A stretch of DNA of 64,000 bases, from positions 65,442,865 through 65,506,864 of the forward strand of contig CM036753.1 of assembly GCA_020796225.1 (NCBI GenBank), in the 5' to 3' direction. This document shows, piece after piece, positions 20,875 through 30,700 of the stretch; position 1 is the first letter of the stretch, and every line of letters starts with the position of its first letter. A program made the position numbers and the translations under genes. A model generated the notes under the pieces. It was given only the letters and a program-made list of their open reading frames with translations. It had not been told where the DNA came from and ran no database searches. This DNA is from Arion vulgaris. Its lineage: Eukaryota > Mollusca > Gastropoda > Stylommatophora > Arionidae.

Positions 20875-21245
20875 ATTGGGAGCAGATGGTATGTCATGAC
20901 AGAGATGAAGTGTCTACGTAGAATGCTAAGGGTGACAACAAGAGACCGGTTGAGAAATGAAAACACCAGGAAAAAGTGGGTACAACATCAGTACTGAACT
21001 TCATCAAGAAACAACAAATTAAATGGTTCGGCCACATAAGCAGATTACCAACAGACAGGGCACCTCAAAGATCAATGTTTCTCCAATACAATGGGTACAA
21101 AGCAAAAGGCAGAAGGTGGACCTCAGAGATAACAGAGGCGACGAAAGAGACTATTTATGAAGCACACACTGAAGGGCTAGTTTTAGAAAGCTCATCTTAT
21201 CATGACGCTGTGGGACCAAACAGGATTGAAGAAAAGACATAGAAA
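20875..21245 (+). mobile_element. LINE-b 3' end
   Basis: After a decayed part (GAGATGAAGTGTCTACGTAG), an open frame at 20976-21242 reads VLNFIKKQQIKWFGHISRLP, RSMFLQYNGYKAKGRRWTSE and EITEATKETIYEAH. It aligns with 37995-38225. The typical basic GRPRKRW motif is reduced to GRRW by a small deletion. C-terminal ORF2 region only. Confidence 0.9.
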
Positions 21246-21246
21246 G

Positions 21247-22763
21247 AAATATGTTATGTTTAGTTGACTAGCTAAGTCGCATGACACAATAAACATTTGA
21301 GGTTACTACAATATGATTGTCCCCATTCTACACTCTTTGATATATTTGAGAACTTATATATATTTATATATTTGCTAATGTTCATGTTCATCATCATCAT
21401 TATCAAATAGTGTGTCCTGAACAGCGTTTTGCTAACCTAACATCCTGAATGTCTATCTCTTATTGGCGAGATGAAATAACCGCCTCTTCAGCTGTCATGC
21501 TCACATCAGCAGTTACATCCTGAATCTAGCGTGTGATATCCTCTTCTCCTCTTTGCAGGGATAACAGTCTTCTATAATGGTCTTCTCCAACCCTTCGTGA
21601 CTTTTCTTATTTAAAAAATACTTCAATTTTCTCATTATTATTTGTGGTATCAGCCAATTTTCTTTGATTTTGATTCCTTTCTCGATATATCAATTTATTC
21701 TCATCTCTGATATACGAAATACTCTTCAATAATAGTTGTATTCAAAAGCACATATATGTTTTCCAACTGCCTTGTTTACTGGCCATGCTTTGCACACATA
21801 CGTTACTACTGGGAATATGCATACTCTTCGTATTTTGATCTTTGTTTGCTCAACTCTGATCAAGTTCATATGCACATGAAATCTATCGACGAATCTTGAA
21901 AGGGTTCACAGACAACAGATTAAGAATACCTGCTCTAAATAACAGAAGAATTTCTCAAAGGAAAATAATCACAATACCTTGGTTCATTGTCAAAATATAA
22001 ATGAAATTGCTTATATTACTATGTTGTTCATTGTAATTTTTTAATATTAGTTTTTCTTCACATATTTTCTCTTGCTAGCAACTTATTTTATATTATCGTG
22101 CTGGAAATCGGTATATTATTGTTACCTTAGTTTCCTGTGCAACAAAACTTTTGTTTTTTACTCCCACTTCACGACTGTTCTTACTGCTGTGTTTAGTTTC
22201 CGGAACAATCAAACGTGTTTACACCTGCTTCACGTCTGTTATTACTGCTGTTTTTAGTTTTTTGTACAACTATAACTTTTTTTTTGTTCTTCTGTTTATT
22301 ACTTTTAAATTATTTTTTAAAAATTTGTTTGGGCCCTTACCCGGTAGCGCCGCAGCGGGTGGACCCAATGACGTTTTCAAGTTTAAACTCAGAACGTCGT
22401 CATTCTTTTGAATTAGAGCTGCTCGGAATTTATTTAGTTTAGTTGCCTATTTGGCTATATGAAGGCTTCCACCCTTTGGCCGCGATCAAGTGATCACTAC
22501 ACTATTTTATTATCCAAAATGCCGAGAAGCGATAAGTGGTAAGACATGGGTTTCTAGCAGTCTTCATGATAGTAAAGATTACTTAAAGATCCTTGCTTCA
22601 TTATACAGACGAATACAAAAACTAAAGCTATCCACGATGCTAAGATCCTTGCTTACAGACGAATACAAAACTAAAGCTACCCACGAGTATTCTTTCCTTG
22701 TCCAATTTCATTGAGCAAAGCATGAAACGTCGCTGTGCAGCAGACAAAATAGATAGATAATGA
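21247..22763. other. Long non-coding stretch with minor repeats
   Basis: AT-rich, with no gene recognised. About 2.5 copies of a 62-bp unit lie at 22127-22275 (TTAGTTTCC..CACTTCACG..GTTCTTACTGCTGT). A local GC-richer patch occurs at 22328-22370, and a two-copy 55-bp repeat (GATCCTTGCTT..CAGACGAATACAAAA) at 22590-22690. Short plus frames at 22072-22442 are Phe/Leu-rich and follow these repeats. Confidence 0.55.
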
Positions 22764-22764
22764 C

Positions 22765-22890
22765 AAATCGAAGAATGACCTTCCTTATCAACAGTTTCCT
22801 CTGTCTAAAGTCTAGACCTGATGAATACTTAAGTACTAGAGAATAGAAACATACGCTGGGAATGTCAAAGAAAAACAAACAGAAACGTAC
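22765..22890. repeat. Flanking repeat J, left copy
   Basis: TCGAAGAATGACCTTCCTTA..AAGTCTAGACCTGAT..ACAGAAACGTACG recurs at 24551-24625 on the far side of the SINE-D and 21-bp array. The pair frames that block. Confidence 0.75.
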
Positions 22891-22891
22891 G

Positions 22892-22892
22892 C

Positions 22893-22925
<33 letters not shown>

Positions 22926-23327
22926 AGGACATCATCATTGCACTTTGGGGAGTAATTATGTGTGCTCCGATCTCTTTCAAGTCAGGAAGATCTCAGCGGC
23001 ATGTACTCCGTAGCATAAGCGAGGGTCTCCGATGTAATTTAGAAGATGGAGAAAATGTTTTGTTGGAATTGTATTATTTAATCTGTCTAATGAATTTTGT
23101 CTGAGCTGTGGCTTTCCAGCCTGCTAATCTCGATGTTGAACTTACAAGTGTTTATTTACGCTAAAATTGAACACGTTTTATTGTCCGTTTCCAATACGAC
23201 TAGGAACTCGATCGCACCTACACTATCAGGGATCTCTGAACAAATATCCCGATGGCTCCACAAGGGAATCGAATACTTTTGGAATGAAAGGAGAGTACCT
23301 AACCTGTACGCCACAGAGACCCCCACA
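22892..23327 (-). mobile_element. SINE-D copy ending exactly at the 21-bp array
   Basis: A (TTGA)n tail at 22892-22925, then ACATCATCATTGCACTTTGG, GTGTGCTCCGATCTCTTTC, CTCCGTAGCATAAGCGAGG, ATCCCGATGGCTCCACAAG, and the tRNA-like head CTGTACGCCACAGAGACCCC in reverse complement. It is full length, about 436 bp. The minisatellite begins within a few bases of its 5' end. Confidence 0.92.
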
Positions 23328-24546
23328 CCGCCTGGTACGTTCCGCATACCGCCTGGTACGTTTCGCACACCGCCTGGTACGTTGCGCACACCGCCTGGTA
23401 CGTTCCGCACACCGCCTGGTACGTTAAACACACCGCCTGGTACGTTCCGCACACCGCCTGGTACGTTTCGCACACCGCCTGGTACTTTAAACACCGCCTG
23501 GTACTTTAAACACCGCCTGGTACTTTAAACACCGCCTGGTACGTTAAACACACCGCCTGGTACGTTCCCCACACCGCCTGGTACGTTCCCCACACCGCCT
23601 GGTACGTTCCGCACACCGCCTGGTACGTTAAACACACCGCCTGGTACGTTCCCCACACCGCCTGGTACGTTTCGCACACCGCCTGGTACTTTAAACACCG
23701 CCTGGTACTTTAAACACCGCCTGATACGTTAAACACACCGCCTGGTACGTTCCCCACACCGCGTGGTACGTTCCCCACACCGCCTGGTACGTTCCGCACA
23801 CCGCCTGATACGTTCCCCACACCGCCTGGTACGTTCCGCACACCGCCTGGTACGTTCCGCACACCGCCTGGTACGTTCCCCACACCGCCTGGTACGTTCC
23901 CCACACCGCCTGGTACGTTCCGCACACCGCCTGGTACGTTAAACACACCGCCTGGTACGTTCCGCACACCGTCTGGTACGTTCCCCACACCGCCTGGTAC
24001 GTTCCCCACACAGCCTGGTACGTTCCCCACACCGCCTGGTACGTTCCCCACACCGCCTGGTACGTTCCGCACACCGCCTGGTACGTTAAACACACCGCCT
24101 GGTACGTTCCCCACACCGCCTGGTACGTTTCGCACACCGCCTGGTACTTTAAACACCGCCTGGTACTTTAAACACCGCCTGATACGTTAAACACACCGCC
24201 TGGTACGTTCCCCACACCGCGTGGTACGTTCCCCACACCGCCTGGTACGTTCCGCACACCGCCTGATACGTTCCCCACACCGCCTGGTACGTTCCGCACA
24301 CCGCCTGGTACGTTCCGCACACCGCCTGGTACGTTCCCCACACCGCCTGGTACGTTCCCCACACCGCCTGGTACGTTCCGCACACCGCCTGGTACGTTAA
24401 ACACACCGCCTGGTACGTTCCGCACACCGTCTGGTACGTTCCCCACACCGCCTGGTACGTTCCCCACACAGCCTGGTACGTTCCCCACACCGCCTGGTAC
24501 GTTCCGCACACCGCCTGGTACGTTAAACACACCGCCTGGTACGTTG
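23328..24546. repeat. 21-bp minisatellite with 458-bp higher-order repeat
   Basis: About 58 units of CCGCCTGGTACGTTNNNCACA. The variable core is CCC, CCG, TCG or AAA, and 19-bp units with CTTTAAACA occur. The ordered series of variants starting at the marker CTGATACGTTAAAC (23721) repeats from 24179, so blocks of about 458 bp are duplicated almost exactly, including the rare GCGTGG, CACAGCC and CGTCTGG variants. Long minus-strand frames (Y-Q-A-V or N-V-P-G-G-V repeats) follow from the 21-bp period and are not credible genes. Confidence 0.97.
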
Positions 24547-24550
24547 CGAA

Positions 24551-24725
24551 ATTCGAAGAATAACCTTCCTTATCAAAATTCTCCTGTCGGAAGTCTAGAC
24601 CTGATAAAGATTCGACAACAGAAACGTACATTGTGAACACGGGACTTACGTTTTCTTATCCACCTCCGATAGGACTAGGAACTCGATCTCACCTACCTGA
24701 TAAAGATTTAACTACAGAAACATAC
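24551..24725 (-). mobile_element. Flanking repeat J, right copy, and SINE-D fragment
   Basis: 24551-24625 matches repeat J. 24630-24692 (GTGAACACGGGACTTACGTT, AACTCGATCTCACCTACC) is a short internal piece of SINE-D in minus orientation, then TGATAAAGATT..ACAGAAACATAC returns to repeat J. The pattern suggests a duplicated J-SINE-D block. Confidence 0.7.
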
Positions 24726-24726
24726 A

Positions 24727-25053
24727 CTGAGAAAAACTGTTGGAATTTACTGCATATATGATCATATTGTGGGACGGAAAGGCTCATGAACGTTCGCTTT
24801 TTGTATCCAGCTGGAAAAGAAGAATTATGTGTTCAATGTCCACAACTAACGTTTCACATGTGAATGTAGGGATTGATCCGCGTACCTCACGCATACTTGT
24901 TTGTAGAAATATGAAGTGGTTGATATTTTACTATCATTGACGTCTTCAGGAAATGTTAATATTAATTATTAATTGTCAGTATTATTTGGTTCAAAAATGG
25001 TGAATGTCTTTAAGATGTTGAAGTATCTAAATTTCATGGTGATGAGTTTGTAC
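24727..25053. other. Non-coding stretch, nothing recognised
   Basis: A 66-codon plus frame (24740-24940) includes GIDPRTSRILVCRNMKWLI and resembles a reading through a tRNA-derived SINE head rather than a protein gene. Confidence 0.4.
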
Positions 25054-25054
25054 A

Positions 25055-25312
25055 CCTGCAGTGCCGGGGTCCTCAAGTGGAGCAAAGAATAGTAACACTG
25101 CGACCTTCACAGCATGTCGTAATAGGCGACTGAGGTAGTGACTTAGGGGAGCTACCCTAATAAAAGAAAGCGTCGTAGAAATGTCGCAGATGTGCTGGCC
25201 TACTTGTAGACTCAACGTACAATAGCTCTTAGGTATAGATCACATACAAATCACAAAAAGTGGTTTAATAAGTGGGAAATATGGAGTGTGTGAAGAAGAA
25301 AAAGAAGAAAAA
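25055..25312 (+). mobile_element. SINE-A copy
   Basis: AATAGTAACACTGCGACCTT, CAGCATGTCGTAATAGGCGA, GGGAGCTACCCTAATAAAAG, GATGTGCTGGCCTACTTGTA, AATCACAAAAAGTGG and a mixed (GAA/AAAG) tail. It has a deletion after CTTGTAG that removes the GCGCATAACTG segment. Confidence 0.9.
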
Positions 25313-25554
25313 GTATACACACAGAAGGTGTTCAATTTTCGGTGCAGTCGATTCTCCAGTTACCTACAAAAGAAATTTGGCAACTGGAATATCCTGAGTT
25401 ATAGTAATCGCTGCATACATTTAAGCGTGAAGTGCTCTGTCGGTGATGTTTTTAATTAGCTGAAAGAGACCAAGCATCTGTGCTCACTCATCAGAGTAGA
25501 TAGATGTGGAATCTATTTAAAAAAAGAAAACCTGAGTTCACGAAAGGCCTCTCT

Positions 25555-25613
25555 TTCAGTCTCCTCTCTCTCTCTTCTCTCTGCCTCTCTCTCCTCCTCT
25601 CTCTCCCCCTCTC

Positions 25614-25656
<43 letters not shown>

Positions 25657-25668
25657 CTCTCTAGCTCG
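25555..25668. repeat. Long CT microsatellite
   Basis: Interrupted (CT)n, about 110 bp. It lies directly 3' of the minus-strand LINE end at 25669-25872 and generates spurious Arg/Glu frames on the minus strand. Confidence 0.95.
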
Positions 25669-25872
25669 TCTAACGTTTTCTTCTTCTGTATCTTTCAACT
25701 CCCAACGGAGCACGGACCTTTAACAAACTTCTTCCAGCTCTTCCTCTCTCCTGCCATCCCTTCCAATTCTTTTCATGTTTTACCTCCACTTTCTCTGCGG
25801 GTTCCAAAGCAGTGCCTGTCTTGCAATGCTTCCGATCGGTCTTCTCAATGTGTATCCTTCGTCTAACGTAGT
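25669..25872 (-). mobile_element. LINE 3' end, degenerate
   Basis: Minus strand: TLRRPIGSIARQALLWNPQ-like, then a Lys-rich segment, with frameshifts; the LRRP..IARQAL..NPQ pattern matches the RQALEWNPQ block at 8250-8790. The downstream GA-rich tract on the minus strand continues into the CT microsatellite. Confidence 0.7.
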
Positions 25873-25873
25873 T

Positions 25874-26386
25874 TTCAAATATTATCGTCAAAGTGCTATG
25901 TCTTGTCTTTTGTTATCTTAAGACTTCTTACTTGTTTTTATTTCAGCAACTTTGTCTATCGCAGTGTTTTACCTACAAGAAGATAGACAATAACAAAAAA
26001 CACACACAAAAAAGCAGCAAATCTGAGACAATTATTACAGTTTTACCTCGCAGCTATTTATCGGTTACTCCCATTGCAGTAGCAAAACAGCCAGCCGCTA
26101 TCAATTTAGCAATTCTACAAGCTACAATCATAAACACAACATAGACTTTGTGATTTGAGACCTAACAACAAAATCAATAGCGTTTCGTATAAACTACTCA
26201 AATGTTGGATACGATTGTGTTCTCAAAACTGTGTAATTACATTCCATTTCCGTTAGTATGTAAGTTATTGAATATTTTTGCTTGCTTGGAGTTTTGAGTT
26301 TTCGTGATAAGAGTGTTACAGATTTTGAAACATTTTTTTGTATAAGAACAAGTTGTAGAACAGAGGTATAAGATTGGTGAAGAATT
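25874..26386. other. Non-coding stretch, nothing recognised
   Basis: AT-rich with no recognised feature. Confidence 0.5.
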
Positions 26387-26398
26387 ATATATTAGTTT

Positions 26399-26654
26399 CT
26401 TCTTCTTCTTCTTTGCGTTCGTTCCTTACGACCAATTTTAATCACTCTTTGTGATATGTTTGATCTTTGTCAAGAACGTGTATATGTTGCACATTGGTTT
26501 GGTAGGCCCCTAAACACATAGACTTCTACACGTTTAGGACACCTGCATCCGATTTCAGCCAAACCTCCTTAGTCGCCTCTTACGACATGCATGGCAGGTA
26601 ACAGTGGTTCTATTCTTTACACCCCAAATTTGGGCCCCGGTAACCACTCGGGCG
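26399..26654 (-). mobile_element. SINE-A copy with 12-bp target-site duplication
   Basis: Begins with (CTT)n, then TTAATCACTCTTTGTGATAT, AGAACGTGTATATGTTGCAC, CTACACGTTTAGGACACCTG, CCTCTTACGACATGCATGGC and ends GGTAACCACTCGGGCG. ATATATTAGTTT flanks it at 26387-26398 and 26655-26666, perfect over 12 bp. Same subfamily as 1410-1656. Confidence 0.95.
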
Positions 26655-26995
26655 ATATATTAGTTTAAAGAACAGCAAAACAATTAGGAAAAAGAACAGC
26701 CACATTGAAAAATACTCTACCATAGAGAGCCACATTGAAAAGTAGTATGAATACAGAACAAGAGGAACATCTTCAAAAGTTGGAGTGACGATATGACGAG
26801 CAACTTTAAAGAAATTAATGTCAACTTAGAAAGTGCAATGGACAAGGCGCGTAGAAGATCCTTAATTCTTCTCCCCCTCCCTCCCGTCCCTCCCAAACAC
26901 ACCTCACTGAAGAACACATGAGGAAGTAAAAAAAGAAATAGAATTAGATGAAAATATACAGGTATATAGAATAATATGACGTATTTCATGGAAAT

Positions 26996-27255
26996 CTTCT
27001 TCTTATTTCAACGTTCCATCTTGACCACATGTTAGCTACTCTTTGTGATTTGTATGTGATCCTAGCCAAAGAGCGATTGTACGTTTTGCTAGTTATGCGC
27101 CTACAAGTAGGCCAGCACATCCGATTTCTGCGACGCTTTTTATTTACTAGGGTAGCTTCCTAGACCCCTACTTCAGTCGCCCTTTGCCTTATACCTTGTA
27201 GGTAGCAGTGTTACTATTCTTTGCTCCCTGTGAGATCCCCTGCAATACACGGGCG
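26996..27255 (-). mobile_element. SINE-A copy with 13-bp target-site duplication
   Basis: CTTCTTCTTATTTCAACG tail side, TAGCTACTCTTTGTGATTTG, AAGAGCGATTGTACGTTTTG, GCGCCTACAAGTAGGCCAGC, TTTACTAGGGTAGCTTCC, and ACACGGGCG at the 5' end. ATTTCATGGAAAT flanks it at 26983-26995 and 27256-27268, perfect over 13 bp. Confidence 0.95.
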
Positions 27256-27268
27256 ATTTCATGGAAAT

Positions 27269-27694
27269 AAAAACAGACAAAAAAGAAGTTCTTGAAAAAC
27301 TATTAATTAACATTGGAGACTAACTCTGTCACGAATACTGTACTGAGGTAGACACCAGATTGCAGAGAGGAAACGATAACGCGGTTGATCCAAAAATGAC
27401 CTGAGGAAAACAGTAGAACAGGAAATGAAATAAATAGATCACAGCTGGAACACAATATAGAGGACGACCAAGAACAAAAAATAAAAATAAAAAGATGGTC
27501 CTGCTTTTCTGCTGTCCCAAGTGTCATAGGTTCACAGACTAGATCGAAAGGATAAGATAGAAAGAGATTAATGAAGACAGAATTAGTACGTGAATTAAAA
27601 ATCAAACAATGCAAATATTTATGCGAAAAATAGGGGATGCAGATTCATTGTTGTCACCAGTTCAATGCAGAGACGATATCTTATTATGTTAATA
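27269..27694. other. Non-coding stretch, possible LINE scrap
   Basis: A plus-strand reading near 27445-27480 gives EHNIEDDQEQK/TQYRGRPRTKNK, which could be a decayed LINE C-terminus (GRPR motif). Too short and broken to call. Confidence 0.35.
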
Positions 27695-27702
27695 CTCGTA
27701 TA

Positions 27703-27871
27703 CAGTGACGGCTCGTGCACAGTTTTGTTGGTGGGGCCAGACATTTATTTCCGGATAAATTATGGTTTTTGGTTGCTAAATTTTAATTTATTTATAAAAT
27801 AATAAATACACGTTATACATTATTTTTGGTGGGGCTCGGCCCCACTGGCCCTTAATGATGAGTCGCCACTG
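27703..27871 (+). mobile_element. hAT-like MITE-1, copy 1, 8-bp TSD
   Basis: A 169-bp element with terminal inverted repeats CAGTGACGGCTCGT and ACGAG-like ATGAGTCGCCACTG. The subterminal parts TGGTGGGGCCAGACA and TGGTGGGGCTCGGCCCCACTGGCCC are conserved among copies. CTCGTATA occurs at 27695-27702 and 27872-27879, a perfect 8-bp target-site duplication typical of the hAT superfamily. It has no coding capacity. Confidence 0.95.
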
Positions 27872-27939
27872 CTCGTATATATCGAAAAGTTCTCAGAACG
27901 CCCTGGACAGAGAATAGAAAAAAGGACTTAAAGACTTAC

Positions 27940-28200
27940 ACATCGTGGAGCATTGACTCATAAACAAAATCATTCCCAAAAAATGAATTATTTCGGTAAC
28001 GTTAAACGACACGATAGTTTAGAAAGAACAGTAATGGAGGGCATCGTTCATGTGGGCAGAGACAGGAAAGACCAAAACGAAGGCGGCAACAGGACATACA
28101 AAAAACCCGTTGAATATGACGTACGAAAAGGTGATAGAAAACTTGCTAGAGATAGCAAATTTTTCAGGCTGGAAGTGATGAAATCGACTTCTGCAAGTAG
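27940..28200 (+). mobile_element. LINE-g C-terminal remnant
   Basis: Open plus frame with KMNYFGNVKRHDSLERTVME, GIVHVGRDRKDQNEGG and RKLARDSKFFRLEVMK. The YFGH-x-KRH-x-x-LE motif and the A-x-D-x-x-x-FR tail match copies at 36604-36800 and 53985-54150. The GRPR-type basic motif is degraded. Confidence 0.8.
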
Positions 28201-28201
28201 C

Positions 28202-28514
28202 ATGTTACTTGATGTTGATATATATATATATTGTGGCATTAGGAAGAGCAAAAAGTGAAAATTAGTAGGCTGCAGATTTCCCGTAGAACATACCAGCATG
28301 TAGACCTGGAAACTTTGACAGTGTAGCCAAAGGCACAATGGACTCTACTGGAGCAAATTTTTGCATGTTCACAACTGAAGAAGGCCAACCAGAATAAAAA
28401 GCATATAGAAACCGAATGTGCTAGACTACGGGTCTCTAGCGCGTAACTGGCATAAAGAAAGCTTTAAGCTGCATATCACCTACATACCGCAAAGAGCGGT
28501 CAAAGAAGAGGTTG
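28202..28514. other. Non-coding stretch, nothing recognised
   Basis: AT-rich with a (TA)n run at 28220-28232. No motif recognised. Confidence 0.5.
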
Positions 28515-28522
28515 ATTTAGAT

Positions 28523-28972
28523 CATAGATTCCCAAACTTTTTCGGTCCACCACCCACTTTGCACAACATAAACTTTGTAACGCCCCCTCCACATTAAAAC
28601 AGTTTGCCAACGCCCCCTCCCACATATATACAAACTCTATTTTCTCGTTGACATAGAAAATTGATATACATTTCTTTAATACTTGGTCAATTTTCAAATT
28701 ATTATATGCATGAAACAGAAAATGTATGAAAAATGGATCGTGTAAGACGGGCATAAGATGAATTTAAATGCAGAATTCAAATTTTGAATGATTATTAAAT
28801 CGCAAAATGACGAAAATAATATATTTTAAAATATTTATTATTACTTTATTCTTTAAGGAGCCACCGACCCCTAATCGCCTGTACACCTCCAAATTCTTTT
28901 AAACTCGTTATCGCCCCCTAGAACGCTTCAGCGCCCACTGAGGGGCGATACTGCCCACTTTGGGAAACGCTG
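28523..28972. mobile_element. hAT-like non-autonomous element, 450 bp, 8-bp TSD
   Basis: Ends CATAGATTCCCAAACTTTTT and, on the other side, CCACTTTGGGAAACGCTG, which are imperfect inverted repeats (TCCCAAA/TTTGGGA). Subterminal CGCCCCCTCC motifs occur near both ends. ATTTAGAT at 28515-28522 and 28973-28980 is a perfect 8-bp target-site duplication. No transposase is encoded. It is distinct from MITE-1. Confidence 0.9.
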
Positions 28973-29049
28973 ATTTAGATCGAAGAAGAAGAAACTGTCC
29001 AATTCCGTATTTGCAGACGTCAGTGTGTAGTTTGTACTCCATGAAGAAA

Positions 29050-29496
29050 AAACTACAAACTATGAGAATATCTTATGATTAACAAGATCAAACTAAGTCA
29101 AACTACAAACTATGAGAATGTCTTGTGATTAACAAGATCAAACTAAGTTAAACTACAAACTATGAGAATGTCTTGTGATTAACAAGATCAAACTAAGTTA
29201 AACTACAAACTATGAGAATGTCTTGTGATTAACAAGATCAAACTAAGTCAAACTACAAACTATGAGAATGTCTTGTGATTAACAAGATCAAACTAAGTTA
29301 AACTACAAACTATGAGAATGTCTTGTGATTAACAAGATCAAACTAAGTTAAACTACAAACTATGAGAATGTCTTGTGATTAACAAGATCAAACTAAGTTA
29401 AACTACAAACTATAAAAATGTCTTGTGATTAACAAGATCAAACTAAGTTAAACTACAAACTATGAAAATGTCTTGTGATTAACAAGATCAAACTAA
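29050..29496. repeat. 50-bp minisatellite, nine copies
   Basis: Near-identical 50-bp units AAACTACAAACTATGAGAAT plus GTCTTGTGATTAACAAGATC plus AAACTAAGTT. Variants (TCAAAC, TATAAAAATG) cluster at the edges. The unit contains the short palindrome-like CTTGTGATTAACAAG. Confidence 0.97.
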
Positions 29497-29714
29497 ATCA
29501 GGAAAAGTTCCACCATTGTTGCGTGGGGTTCTAGGGACATTGTTGCTATCTCGTGTCCTGATGTGTCTCTCCAGGCGTTCAGTTTTTAACTTCTCTGCAA
29601 TTGCAATACATTTTACCTTTCACATAATTCTACTATTTATCACCTTCATCTCATTCCATGCAATGTGATCCTTAGCATCCTGCTACAATACTGTATATAT
29701 AACCTTTATGGGCA
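29497..29714. other. Non-coding stretch, nothing recognised
   Basis: No recognisable feature between the 50-bp array and a LINE 3' end. Confidence 0.45.
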
Positions 29715-29960
29715 CATCATTATTTCTATATATCCTCTTTGCGTCTTGTTCGGCACATACAACTTCCACAAAAGATTCCCAATGTTGTTGTTCTTTAGCC
29801 TTTCCATTAATTGTTTTCCATGTCAGATCCCAATCTTTCAACTCTCTCTCTCTCTCTCTTTAATTCTCTCTCTACCGTTCTTCTCCATGTTTCTTTTGAA
29901 CATCCAGGCCTGCTCTTCCCATCCGCTGTAAAACGAAGAGCTGTCAAAGCAAATGCCCGT
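29715..29960 (-). mobile_element. LINE 3' coding end with internal (GA)n expansion
   Basis: Minus strand: SKETW/VERELK, then Arg-Glu repeats encoded by (GA)n, then in another frame LKDWDLTWKTINGKAKEQQH and WESFVEVVCAEQDAKRIYRN. The W-x-x-I-x-x-x-A-x-x-x-x-W pattern is the LINE C-terminal signature. The CT run at 29836-29870 (plus strand) therefore interrupts former coding sequence. Frame is lost across it. Confidence 0.75.
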
Positions 29961-29978
29961 ATTGACACAAGACATACA

Positions 29979-30057
29979 TGCCCAATCTATCTGCCCAATC
30001 TATCTGTCCAATCTATCTGCCCAATCTATCTGCCCAATCTATCTGCCCAATCTATCT
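29979..30057. repeat. 13-bp minisatellite, six copies
   Basis: (CCAATCTATCTGC)6 with one C-to-T variant. Confidence 0.95.
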
Positions 30058-30149
30058 GAAAAATGAAAATCGTGGCATATTATTTGCAGAACTTCATCAT
30101 CAACCACAGTAAACGAGTTGTCGATTTTCCAGGCACCACTTATACATTC

Positions 30150-30312
30150 AGTATTTTCCCGTTGCTTTGTGAACGGTCAGGTCTATTTTTGCCGTTCGTA
30201 AAAATCCACGCCGAACAAATTTACTTCCAAATTGCCGGCCACAGAGTTTAAACCAGGTACGTTTGGGTTGTGAACGATCTCATCACCGCTTGAGCTACAG
30301 ACGCTCTATCCA
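30150..30312 (-). mobile_element. tRNA-like SINE head
   Basis: Minus strand: GCGTCTGTAGCTCAAGCGGT (A-box region) and ACCTGGTTTAAACTCTGTGG (B-box-like). Similar in layout to the SINE-N head at 4300 (TCTGTAGCTTAACCGG). Downstream body is not matched elsewhere in the window. Confidence 0.6.
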
Positions 30313-30620
30313 CCTAGATATCCTTAATCAGAAGCAGAATTAAAATATATACATTCTATAATCTCCTTGATCAGTATGTTTACTCCGAACATTTCAAAAA
30401 TCTGGTTTGGGTGCTTCCTTAAGTTTCATGAGATGCAGTCATCCATAAGCATATCCCCATTTCATTGTCGGCACTCTGTATTGCAATTTCCTGTTAACGA
30501 CTGACTTGTTTGACTTAACTAAGAACAAGAAGGAAGTACAACAATTTCCAACACTCATATACCATCTTCTGTTATATCTATCAATGTTGCAAGTTGTTGA
30601 ATATATATGCAGGTCTATTC

Positions 30621-30622
<2 letters not shown>
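30313..30622. other. Non-coding stretch, nothing recognised
   Basis: AT-rich sequence ahead of the CT/ATCT microsatellite. Confidence 0.5.
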
Positions 30623-30624
<2 letters not shown>

Positions 30625-30698
<74 letters not shown>

Positions 30699-30700
30699 CT
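30625..30700. repeat. (CT)n(ATCT)n compound microsatellite at LINE 3' end
   Basis: (CT)n to about 30670, then (ATCT)n to about 30693, then CTTTCTCTCTCTGCC. On the minus strand it directly follows the end of the LINE-a ORF, so it is the likely expanded 3' tail of that element. Confidence 0.95.

Noticed and set aside
23156..24640. Long minus-strand frames with Y-Q-A-V or N-V-P-G-G-V repeats
   Set aside because: They follow from the stop-free 21-bp period of the array; both overlapping frames are equally open and the sequence has no start context or domain.
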